Below, one piece after another: positions 1-11,200 of a DNA stretch of 64,000 bases. Position 1 is the first letter of the stretch, and each line of letters opens with the position of its first letter. The position numbers and the translations under genes are program-made. The stretch spans positions 6,634,001-6,698,000 of the forward strand of contig NC_087096.1 in the NCBI RefSeq assembly GCF_963855985.1, written 5' to 3'. This stretch comes from Ostrinia nubilalis (taxonomy: Eukaryota > Arthropoda > Insecta > Lepidoptera > Crambidae). The notes beneath the pieces were generated by a model. That model saw only the letters and a program-made list of their open reading frames with translations. It was not told the origin of the DNA and ran no database searches.

Positions 1-901
1 TCAGCCTAAATATTAAAAGACTCTAATAGTTAAGATAACTGCACGATGTCAGGTCGGAAAGACTCCTACTTGAAGGATGGAAAAGTGGGTACCTTGGAAG
101 CCATGCGGTTATAAGCCGTTACCCTGAACGTTCCTCTCTTCTTCCGGGGTCCAACGGGTCTCGCACACTTTTAGGCTCCAAGCAGCGTCCTCCACGGCCT
201 CAAGCGCGCAGTGCCAGATGAAGCTCTTGCATCTCTTCGACAGGTAAGCGTTCAAACTCTTGCAGAGACAGAGGTTTGATGACAAGGAGGAAATGCGAAG
301 AGATCAGCAGTTTAGAAAGGACAAATATTTGATACGAAATGAAGAGAAATTAAAATATATGAAATATCAACATGTAAAATATGAAATCTATGAAATGTTT
401 GAACTATAAACATTTGTAAAATTATGAAATATTGTAAAATATGAAATTTGAAATTGTTTAAACTACAAAATATTGTAAAATTATGAAATTATGAAATTAT
501 GAAATTATGAAATTTGAAAATTATGAAAATAAAAGCAAAATATATGCCAAATAATTGTTAAAAACAATTAACAATTTTAGATACTATCTCAGTCTGCCTA
601 CGAACTACATATGAGCAGACAGAGGTAAAAGTAAGGATCACTCACACGGCATATTGGAGGAAAGAATAAAGGTTATTCAGACTCTTTTTTCTTTAATTTG
701 TCGGTTTTCTAATTAAATCTGTAACGATATTCGTGAATAAGGTTTTTGTATCTTTTTAGGTTCTTGCTATAAGGTTTCCTAAATGTATATTTCTAAGACA
801 TCCACTTTATTTTTTCCAAGAAGGAAAACCTAAAAAATTCTCATTTGGGTAAAAAAATGGGATCACTAGATACCAGATTGATGGCTTAAGGTATTCCGGA
901 T

Positions 902-1462
902 ATGTGCATGTGGATTGAGTGATCCTTGCTTCAATCTTAACAAAAATCGAGGAAGTTTTACTTAAAATATGTTAAAACATTGCGATGAAGTTTAAAAATT
1001 TGTTAAACCTAAGATAAAAATGTTATGGCCAATAAATAGGAGCACTCATACCGCACGCTTTAAGAAAACGTCAACATGTTTATTTCAGAAAATAAAGCCT
1101 TTCCACTTCTTTTTATAGTATAGAAAAATTGTTAAGAAAATGTTAAAACTATTAACAAATTCAGAAATTCCTTGCACGTCCCGTTCCAAAGTTATGACGA
1201 TTATTTAGGATCACTCACACCGCACACGGGCCGTATGAGTGCTCTTCAAAATAATGACTTTTTATTAATAAATACGTTTTATTTCTGTTGGGAAAGTGTG
1301 CAAACTGACGAGCGAATTTGTTAAAGAATAAGTGTGACAAAACTTAAAAGCTGAAGGAAGAAATTAACCTTTATTCTTTCCTCCAATATGCCGTGTGAGT
1401 GATCCTTACTTTTACCTCTATCTGCTCATTATGTAGTTCGTAGGCAGACTGAGATAGTATCT
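902..1462 (-). repeat. 561-bp inverted repeat, left copy
   Basis: Reverse complement of 7244-7804 with only scattered differences. Contains several copies of the word GGATCACTCA(C/T)AC in alternating orientation. A further ~90-bp partial direct copy is at 579-671. Confidence 0.85.
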
Positions 1463-1464
1463 GA

Positions 1465-2159
1465 AATTGTTAATTGTTTTTAACAATTATTTGGCATATA
1501 TTTTGCTTTTATTAAGGTCATAAAATTTAAGAAATATCAGGCTTAGATGATTCCTAAAGGAAAATGTTGATTAGGGTACGTATGATTTTTTATTTTGAGA
1601 GACTGTTTCGATTCATCAGAAGTTTTCCTAAGGACGTTTTATCAAAAATAGTCCTAAAGGAATTATTTGAAAAAATCTGCTACTAGCAGCATTTTTTCAA
1701 TTTGGTGGCGCCCGCGGAGACAATAGGAGGTCGCAAAGTTGAAATTCGTAAAGAGCACATCGAAATCTATACATTTCTAGATGCCTGCCGTGTGTAACCT
1801 GTACTTATAAACCTACATCCTTAATTTTATATGCAGCCTTTCTACATTGTTTATCATGCCATATAGCATGACATAAAGAAAATTACATCAAAAACATAAA
1901 AAGTCATGAAAGTCTAACATGAAATTTGTTTTATTCATTTACATGTGAGATTTAATAATATTATTTTATCGTATTTAGTTTATTATTTGGTTTTGCATTG
2001 TCACGTCTGACGAATCGGAACAGTCTCACAAAATAAAAAATCATATGTACCCTAATCAACATTTTCCTTTAGGAATCATCTAAGCCTGATATTTCTTAAA
2101 TTATGACCTTAATAAAAGCAAAATATATGCCAAATAATTGTTAAAAACAATTAACAATT
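1465..2159. mobile_element. 695-bp element with ~130-bp terminal inverted repeats
   Basis: Ends 1465-1594 and 2025-2159 are inverted copies (outermost AATTGTTAATTGTTTTTAAC). A ~55-bp piece of the same end also occurs at 527-580. No coding capacity seen; a non-autonomous foldback/DNA transposon is likely. Confidence 0.7.
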
Positions 2160-2314
2160 ATCCTGTTTTCGCCTCCGAGATTTATTTTACCGTGTAGTAC
2201 CCCTGTACGACAAGCCAATCCGCACACAATATTCAGCGTAGTAGTAGTAAAAAACAAAAGAGCGGGCAACCCCACCCCTACCACGCTGTGGGCTCGGTGT
2301 CCGAGCGGTCTCAT
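2160..2314 (-). repeat. 155-bp inverted repeat, left copy
   Basis: Reverse complement of 7041-7195; begins ATCCTGTTTTCGCC and continues through a GC-rich stretch shared with the right copy. Confidence 0.8.
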
Positions 2315-2534
2315 TCCTTTGTGCGCACGCGCAACGACCGCACGCAGTATAAGAAAAATGCTTAAGTGACGTCACCAGGACGTTTTTTACCGACAAAAAA
2401 CGTAATTATTTTAAGTTGTGCAGTGTAGTGACGAGAATTAGAACAAGGTTGGTTGTAACAACTATTTTGTGCAAGTGCTCGTACATTTTTATTATAAGCG
2501 TTGTGACACGACGCGTAACTTTGACCCATTTATA

Positions 2535-2880
2535 GCTCCAAGTTAACGCGCGATGTTAACCAGTAGCCATTTATTGCTCCGAGGTAATGCGAGATGTTAC
2601 CCAGTAGCCATTCTTTTGCTCCGAGGTAATGCGAGATGTTACCCAGTAGCCATTTTTTTCTCCGAGGTAATGCGAGATGTTACCCAGTAGCCATTTTCTG
2701 CTCTAGCGAGTTAATACGAGATATTAACCAGCAACCACTTTATATTCGGTCATTTTTGCGGGTCATTTTTTAACCAGTAGCGTTAATACGAGATATTAAC
2801 CAGCAGCCACTTTGTTCGGTTATTTTTTAACCAGTAGCCGTTTTTTGCTCTAGCGAGTAAAAACGAGATATTAACTACCG
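2535..2880 (+). repeat. Minisatellite, ~41-42-bp units
   Basis: Four clean units (starting near 2535, 2576, 2618, 2659) share GCTCCGAGGTAATGCGAGAT and ACCCAGTAGCCATT. They decay into variants carrying GCTCTAGCGAG and TAATACGAGATATTAACCAG up to 2880. Confidence 0.9.
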
Positions 2881-3744
2881 AGATAGCCAGGTATTGTAAT
2901 ATTATTCACTCTTACGAGTTAAGTATCTTCTTTTCGGCCATTTTTAAAAGCCGTAAAAACAGAACATAATGAGCTCATACAGAAAAATGTTGCGTTTGTA
3001 CGAAACTACCCACATTAAGAGCTTGCCTTCTTGGCCTTGCACCTTATGAACCATCAACCGTCTTGGAGCATGATGACCCGGCGCCGCGGACGCACTCGCC
3101 CCAGTCGAGCCTCCGCCTACTTTTATAACGACCGATGACCCTGTGGCCATACACATTGTTCAATGCTACAAAGGGTAACTGAATAATTTTGTTGTTTCGT
3201 ATTTTTATACATTACACCAATCGATATTGGTCTAAATACAAAGGCTAGTAAGAAAGAAATAAGTATCAGATCAAAATTCAAAGTGCATTTATGTAGATTC
3301 ATTACTTGCTATTATAAGGTCAGAATAAAAGATCCTAAATAAACCTTAGGCCGGTTTGTTGACCGAACCGAGTCGAAGTGGAAATAAATGCCTACTTTAT
3401 ATATGAAGTATGACAATATGTCGTTTTTTCTATGCAACGACTCATATTAACTGACATTGTGATTGTGAGTACTTATCAGTCTCACATTTTTTTGTTGGAA
3501 ACTTACAAAGATCTTTCTACATTTCCGGTCGGTCGACCAATTACATCGACGGTCGACAACTATAACTCATTATAATCCTCTAAAACGGGAAAAGAGGTAT
3601 TTATTTGATATGACAACTAATCCAGGCTGCTGCACTGAATATATAATTTAAGCTTTAGCCGTTCGCATAACTGTGTGAATCGAGGCTTTATACAGAGGCC
3701 GTACCGACAAGCTACGCCCTGCTGTATGGTATGATGGGCTAAGA

Positions 3745-3931
3745 CCTATCACCCGCCCGCGGCGCAACCACGCCGCCTTCCACAAGCGCAGGCGCCTTTA
3801 TTTACGCCGCAGCGCCGCGCCGCCGCCGCCGCATGCCCAGCGCTGCCAGAGCACCGCGGGAAGCGCCATTAAAGACCGACCAGAACACCAAGGTAACCCG
3901 CGTCCCTAGACGACGCGCCATCTATGTACAG
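3745..3931 (+). promoter_or_regulatory. CpG-rich island with a possible first exon
   Basis: A sharp GC/CpG-rich block in AT-rich surroundings. It contains an ATG at 3833, an open frame of 33 codons rich in Arg/Ala/Pro, and a consensus donor CAG|GTATGT at 3931/3932, in phase 0. This is what the first exon and promoter of a plus-strand gene could look like, but no downstream exon was found, so a promoter, an exon or chance GC are all open. Confidence 0.25.
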
Positions 3932-5746
3932 GTATGTGCTGGCCGCTTAAAATATTGTTATTTTAAATGCAATGTACCTAATATCCGGTTACAGAATTTA
4001 TTGTACCGAGATACCTATTCGATTCCCGATTCGAACCCAGATGATTTTTTTCATAATCATCATAACCATGCGAGTAAACATAATTAATTATACATAACAA
4101 ATAATTATACACGTCGGCGCAGAGACGTTGATATTAAGAATATTCTTAATCGCATCCGTCGACACGAGTACATTCTGAGATTACCCACTTGTTAAAAAAA
4201 ATAAAAAAAATGTTCCTAGATGGTGGACTTAGATAGCGTTTATATAAGATGCTAAACAAAGTTTACGTGGTTTAAGCATTTCAAAAGGGATGATATTTTA
4301 ACCGCAATTAAACTTTTAACAAAAGATTCATTTATGGTTTAAAGAAACTTATTAATATATGTTTATTACATAAACACGATAGCCACTGAAAAGCAAATAG
4401 AATTATGGTCTTATTTTAACGGATGTTTGTTTTGTATCTGAACAAACAGGCAACATTTTTGTTTGTCTCTTTGCGGCCTTTCTTTAGCCCTGATATTTTT
4501 ACAAAGTTTATTTTTTTATTCATGACGTCTCACCAGCTTGTATCTATAAATAATAGATAAAATCTAAGAGCTTCCTTAAACTGTATCGGTATCGGTACAT
4601 AAGATGACGTCATTTTTTTTTCTTGTATTGGAAAAACATTGTTATGTAGGTTTGTACCTACTAATCAATGTATGATTAATGCTAATAATACTATTGATAG
4701 TCTTACAAAGTAAGGCTTCATCATAATTATTATTATTTATTTACTAAAAAAAAAAAAAAGGTCAGTTTTAACTTCATGTACTGTTTTACAATTGGTTTGT
4801 ATAAATTATTTATGTATAACGTTAGAATTCTCATAAGAAGAGATGCGACATCATGAAATACATTGAATCATTTTTTATCTTGCTAAATCTTTTAGACAAG
4901 CAAAGTATCTTATTATGCGTTAAAGCGATAATAACTACGAGTATACTCGATAAATATAACACAATAATAATTACATTGTAATCAATGTAATAGAAAATTA
5001 TTGACGCATCAAAAAAGAAATCGGGCCGCTTGTAATAACAACCGGACTAGTGGACTTTGGTCAGTCAAAGAACGAATCAACCACATAAAATAAACTATGT
5101 ATTATGTAGGTACCTACCAGTACTACCACTACTTGTAACCTTTAGTTTAGATTAAGGACATTTTTTAATAATACCAAAAAATAATGCGATATTATTTTAC
5201 GAATCGATAACGCTGCCACAAACTCATAATAATGAATGAGTCTTTCTTCCCTTTCTATGAAGTATAAATTGAGAATTAGTATTTTGTTATTTTTTCTTAA
5301 CATGATTATAAAAATTCAATCATCACAGTCATAATACTGAAGCTGACTGAATCAAGGTGTCTGAATAAAGACACGGAGTAGGAGCTTGGCTTAATATTGT
5401 CTCAGAAAATGTTAGACGCTTTGGTTTCAGTACATGACATAAACCTATTTTTTGTTTCTTGAACTTTGTTTGACATTTAGTCATAATTCATATTTTATCG
5501 TCTGGCGTAGAGATTTCTACACGATTAACATGAATTAGAATGGCGAACATTTTTTTTTAGACGTTAATACGTTTTTTCACTAAAAAATAAATAAATAAAA
5601 AATAAAAAAATAGAATGCTGGGGCAACAGGTACATCAGTAGTACCATAATTATTGCCCATTTAAGCTTACCTTTCCTTGGCAGTGAGTTTTGTATTTGGC
5701 AGTCGTGGATCAAACAAAACGTACCAGACTCCGCTATACACTCCGC

Positions 5747-6011
5747 AAATAATAAATAAATATCCTTCCTTCGACATTTTACACTACGCTCCTAGTCCCA
5801 AACTGAGCAAAGCTATGGGTCTTAGACAACGGATATAAACATACTTAAATACCGTTTTATATACATAAGTACATATTATACTTACATAGTAACACCTAGA
5901 CCCATCACAGAAATTAAAATGTATCAATTCAATTTCTGCCCGGCCGGGGATCGAACCCGGGACCTCTCGGCATAGTAGTCAGTTTCGAAACCACTACACC
6001 AAATGACTGAC
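5747..6011 (-). mobile_element. tRNA-derived SINE
   Basis: The minus strand begins with a tRNA-like head: A box TGGTGTAGTGGTTTC and B box GGTTCGATCCC with a good T-arm stem. A unique body (AGACCCATAGCTTTGCTCAG) and a TATTTATTTATT-type tail follow. The acceptor stem does not pair, so it is a SINE rather than a working tRNA gene. Confidence 0.8.
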
Positions 6012-6893
6012 AAATAAATATTTTTACAATGCTCAATTACATCATTGTACCTACCTTACTCTATTTTCTTAGCATATTCTAAAGTCGGGTGCATCCTATA
6101 ATAACATTAAATAACCACCGCTTAGCAATATCGTTAGTGAAATCATATAATTTATTGAAATATATAATTATTTATAGGTCAGGTTTCAAGAATCAAAAGA
6201 TTGCTATTAAAAGGTGCTATTAAATAGAAACCAAACTTTTTTCTCGCAACAGTGTTACTTGGAATCCAAATTAATACTGTTTTGGAATACTGGTCAAACT
6301 GTATCCAAATAAATTAATAAGTTTTAATTAACCACATTATTTATTTATTTAATTAAAATGCAAGTGAGCTTATATTTTACAACAATCAGCTGTTAGCCTT
6401 GCAGTCACTGTGATCGATTCGGTGTTAACCACTATCGTCGTCAAGCTCAGTTCAGAGATGAAACTGGATAAATACATAATAGGAAAGGAGTGTCGACACG
6501 AGGGTGTTCGGCCCACACAGCACGCGACACGCGGCAGTATTGCCTGCGGTTTGCGCCGCTGTCAACGTTGACACAATTAGCCAGTGTGCTGGATAGACAG
6601 GATGCTCTGTCAACTGTCTTGGCAACTTTTTACAATCAGTAGTCGTACTTAACAGTTAATAGAAGTACAAATAAATGTATATAATAATACTCTATAATGA
6701 ACAAAATCTTGTTGAGACCGTGATACTTGTTATTGTTATGAATAAGTGATGCAATACGATTATAATACAAAAATATTGCTTTATTATGTATTTAGTACAT
6801 TGACATTTACTCTCTTAACCATTTAACATGGACATTGATCCATGCTCTAAACATCTACACGGTAAAATAAATCTCGGAGGCGAAAACAGGATA

Positions 6894-7240
6894 ATTATAT
6901 GATCAAACGAACTTACCAAGTGAAGTTCGATCTGAATTATCCTGTTTTCGCCGAAGAGATTTAAGGTCCCTCCCAACCCGAAGATTTCTATATCTTCTTC
7001 CCTGGAGGTAAACGTCAATGTCATCTCTTCTCTAAATATAATGAGACCGCTCGGACACCGAGCCCACAGCGTGGTAGGGGTGGGGTTGCCCGCTCTTTTG
7101 TTTTTTACTACTACTACGCTGAATATTGTGTACGGATTGGCTTGTCGTACAGGGGTACTACACGGTAAAATAAATCTCTTCGGCGAAAACAGGATAATTC
7201 AGATCGAACTTCACTTGGTAAGTTCGTTTGATCATATAAT
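6894..7240. mobile_element. 347-bp element with perfect-looking 70-bp inverted ends
   Basis: Arms 6894-6963 and 7171-7240 are reverse complements. The arm contains ATTATATGATCAAACGAAC and AATTATCCTGTTTTCGCC. It overlaps the 155-bp repeat copy, so at least two rearrangements are superimposed here. Confidence 0.75.
7041..7195 (+). repeat. 155-bp inverted repeat, right copy
   Basis: Partner of 2160-2314. Together the two could be the ends of a ~5-kb element enclosing the minisatellite, CpG island and SINE. Confidence 0.8.
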
Positions 7241-7243
7241 TTT

Positions 7244-7804
7244 AGATACTATCTCAGTCTGCCTACGAACTACATATGAGCAGACAGAGGTAAAAGTAAG
7301 GATCACTCACACGGCATATTGGAGGAAAGAATAAAGGTTAATTTCTTCCTTCAGCTTTTAATTTTTGTCACACTTATTCTTTAACAAATTCGCTCGTCAG
7401 TTTGCACACATTTCCCAACGGAAATAAAACGTATTTATTAATAAAAAGTCATTATTTTGAAGAGCACTCGTACGGCCCGTGTGCGGTGTGAGTGATCCTA
7501 AATAATCGTCATAACTTTGGAACGGGACGTGCAAGGAATTTCTGAATTTGTTAATAGTTTTAACATATTCTTAACAATTTTTCTATACTATAAAAAGAAG
7601 TGGAAAGGCTTTATTTTCTGAAATAAACATGTTGACGTTTTCTTAAAGCGTGCGGTATGAGTGCTCCTATTTATTGGCCATAACATTTTTATCTTAGGTT
7701 TAACAATTTTTTTAACTTCATCGCAATGTTTTAACATATTTTAAGTAAAACTTCCTCGATTTTTGTTAAGATTGAAGCAAGGATCACTCAATCCACATGC
7801 ACAT
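7244..7804 (+). repeat. 561-bp inverted repeat, right copy
   Basis: Partner of 902-1462, of exactly the same length. Noncoding; the short open frames across it do not resemble known proteins. Confidence 0.85.
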
Positions 7805-8196
7805 GGGGGGCGTCACCATCGTTCAACAAAGTTTCCAACAAGGAAAAAATCGGAACCAGCGATCCGGTATTGACGGTGGCGCCCCCTGTCAATGTCACGG
7901 GTGGGACAGTTCAGTGTATTGGGTCTATGAGTGATCCCCATTTCATTAACTTGATTAAATTATGCATAAATACACTATTGTACTTTATATCGCCATTTAG
8001 CTAACTCCCCATTTTGAGAAATCCCCAAAACTACTAAAGGATCGGAGGTACCCTTGGGGGGTATCGTGTGTCTGAAGTGTTAAACATTAAAAACCCACGA
8101 TACCACAGGGGTATCGTCAGAAAGAAAAATCCCGTTTGTTCTGTCAACATAACATTCTGAGAAAAAAGAAATAAAATCAGTAGAAATGTATTTTTT

Positions 8197-8202
8197 TTTA
8201 TT
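8197..8202 (-). promoter_or_regulatory. Poly(A) signal of the SLC13-like gene
   Basis: Read on the minus strand this is AATAAA, followed by an A-rich run. It lies about 25 bases after the TAA stop at 8227-8229, a very short 3' UTR. It supports 8227-8391 as the true last coding exon. Confidence 0.6.
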
Positions 8203-8226
8203 AGATGAAAATAACTTAAATTTGAG

Positions 8227-11200
8227 TTAGGGAGCAACAGCTTCGGTGGTCGTCGTGGTGCTTCCGGAGGCTGGTGCGGCGACTGGCAATATGCCATTGT
8301 CATTTGGATCCCACAGGTATGGAGCCCAATAACACAGAGAAAACCACAATATTGCACAACACCCCCAGACACTTAAAAATGAATATTTTATCTGCGAACA
8401 AAAAAAAACTTCTGAACATCTGTGCAGTTACCGGCATTATATTGCCGGTAATCTAAGTACTGGACTCCCATGTCATACTTTCTCGCAGTGACAGGATAGG
8501 CCAATAGGAGATCGCAGTGACAGGATAGGCCAATAGGAGATATTAAGGCCGGGTAGCAGAGAAAATGGCGAAAATGAGGTTTTCATTTTTCATTTTTGAG
8601 GTACTAAACAGTAAAATTAAAGGCTAAGATTTTTATTGGGCATAGTTGAGGATATTTTCTAGGGCTATTAACGGATGGAAACACGATTTGATGAAGTTGA
8701 CTCGATAGAATAAATTCCCAAAGTTACCTCTATTCGTTTTCTAATTATGGTTTTATTTTTAAAATAAGCGATTTGAGATTCTAAATCTTTTACTAAACTA
8801 AAGTTCAGAAATAACTTGAGGGCTTTTAACGGATGGAATTTTTATATTGCGTCTTATTTAGTTACTATGTTAAAAAATGTGGAAAAAATCGTCCATGACG
8901 GCTTGGACAATCTCAATCAGTCGCGCGGTGGCGCTTACGGAGGACGGACGCGTGTCAGTTTTTTGGACGTGACAGTTCGCGATTTGTCAATATTTTTGAC
9001 AATGATGACTTTGATGAGTCACAGTATAATAATATCAGTGTTACTGGAGAAAGCTAAATTATTTGATAATTAAGAATTATCAATTTTGTCTACCTATTGA
9101 AATTTAAATCGTTCGCATCCTTTTAAACGAAGACTCAACTCATGATACATAGTAAATTCCTTAAATATGAGACAAAACCAATGAGTTAAAATTACATATT
9201 AATAGTACCTACATACAATCGTCTTACACTTATTAGAAGAGCACACAGATACAAATAAATAATAAAAAATTAGGTCAGAGGGTCAAATATAGGGGCAGCT
9301 GCACGTCACTGAAAGACGATTCTGTTTACTCGGCATCTGGGCTGGAGAACATGAACCCTTGTTTACAGATGCAGATGTAAATGGAGTTATAACTGGACAA
9401 ATTTTACATGAAATGTTTAACAGAAATCAGTTAAAAGACACATACATGGAATACCAATAAGGTTGCGGAGGGAAAGCTACCTATTATAAAATAGCGGCCG
9501 CCCGCGCTACCTATTATAAAATAGCGGCCGCCCGCGACTTCGTTCGCGTGGACCTCGTTTTACCCCCGTTAGATATCATGTTGATAGATGGCGTTTCACG
9601 GCTTCCCCCGAATGAATATTTACGAACGTCATACAGTAGTTTGTCCAGCGCTGTAGATTTTAACCAATGACGATAGGTAGAGTTCGCTTTTTAGACACGT
9701 CTTATTTATTTATTGAAATTTATTTGTCACATATCGTCATAAGTTAGCCTATATGTTAATCTGGGTTATAAACAATAATACTATAAAGTTTCAACAAAAT
9801 CCGTACAGTAATTTTTGCGTGAAAGAGTAACAAACATCCAGACATCATGACATCCAGACATCCGAACTTTCGCCTTTATAATATTATAGTAGGATAGGAT
9901 ATTCACAATCCAAACTAATATTTACTATTTAGCATTTACTTACAGTAAATATATTAGTTTGGTTTTCACAATCGAACGGGTGCGAATCGACCCCTTTGAG
10001 AACTAGTAATCGCATACTACTAGTTCAAAAAAGAGTCGATTCGCACGCGATTTTAATACTTCTAATACATCCGGGCGAAACGCCTACTAAAAAAAATTAT
10101 TATTGAAAGGGGACGTTTCGCATATTCGTGCGAAGGAAAATCGTGCGAAACTACTACTAACCCAATAGGGGGTAATAGGATGTGTTGGTAAAATATGATC
10201 AGTTAAAAAAATAACACCTTATATAAAAACCGAAAAATTCTTATTCTTATATTATTCTAATTATGTAAGAGCATAATTATTAAAGTCGAAGTCAAACATT
10301 CTTTATTTGTGTGGACCTATATTAACGAGAGATTACAAGGCGTCAAATATTTCAAGAAAAAAAATAAAAACTATTATAAAGCTAAATTTTGCTCTCATGG
10401 AGCCTTTACCTACTCTGACAAATCAAGACTTAAAGAAGAAACTAATAATAAAACTATTTAACTGTCCTGCAATGAAAAGCTTGATCGGGTACAACACCTC
10501 AAGTTATTTTAGAACTTGATTTCATTAAGGGACTCTGAATATCAAATCGCTTAGGTATCTAAAGTCAAACGATTCTGAAATGTCAAGTGGTATAAAGTTG
10601 GGACTAATAAATAACCCATTAAGATAGTAGCGCCCTCCTGTCAATGACATACCTGGAACGATAGAGTATTGGACAACTAATAAAAATGCTTAGTCCAAAA
10701 TGACTGACGGATATCCTAGAGACCTGAAAGTTGGAAGGTGTGTTCTTTGTATGACGTAGGCATCCGATTTTCCGAAATGGGGTCAAGAAATGAAGGGGGT
10801 GAAATAAGGGGGCAAAGTTTGTATGGGACAGTGATTATTTGGTTCAATCTGCTTGAAATTTTGCTTAACAATTCCTTAATATTATAATTTACGACAAACG
10901 TGTAAAAGGGGTAGAAAGTTATTTTGGGAGTCTTACTGCTTTTGATTTAATTACTTTTTATTTTTACAAGTGTTTGAAAAATCCATGTCAGATTGCAATC
11001 AATGTCAAGTGAAATCTCAAATTGAAATGTCTCAATTTCAATGAGGAGGCTCTGCATTTATTCCTAGAATTCCCCTAACACCGTCAAATTACCCTTTCGA
11101 ATTCAAGACAGTGCAGTTTCCCATCAAAATCTGCTTCGTAATGACTATAAACAAAGCTCAAAGTCAAACTCTAGCGACCTCTGCATAAATTCCCATGAGT

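Noticed and set aside
5930..6011. tRNA gene on the minus strand
   Set aside because: A and B boxes are good but the acceptor stem does not pair and the head runs straight into a SINE body.
7041..7334. 97-aa open frame, plus strand
   Set aside because: Lies wholly across nested inverted repeats; translation matches nothing and changes character at repeat borders.
8034..8372. 112-aa minus-strand open frame
   Set aside because: It overlaps the last transporter exon in a different frame; only the frame entered from the acceptor at 8392 in phase 0 continues the protein.
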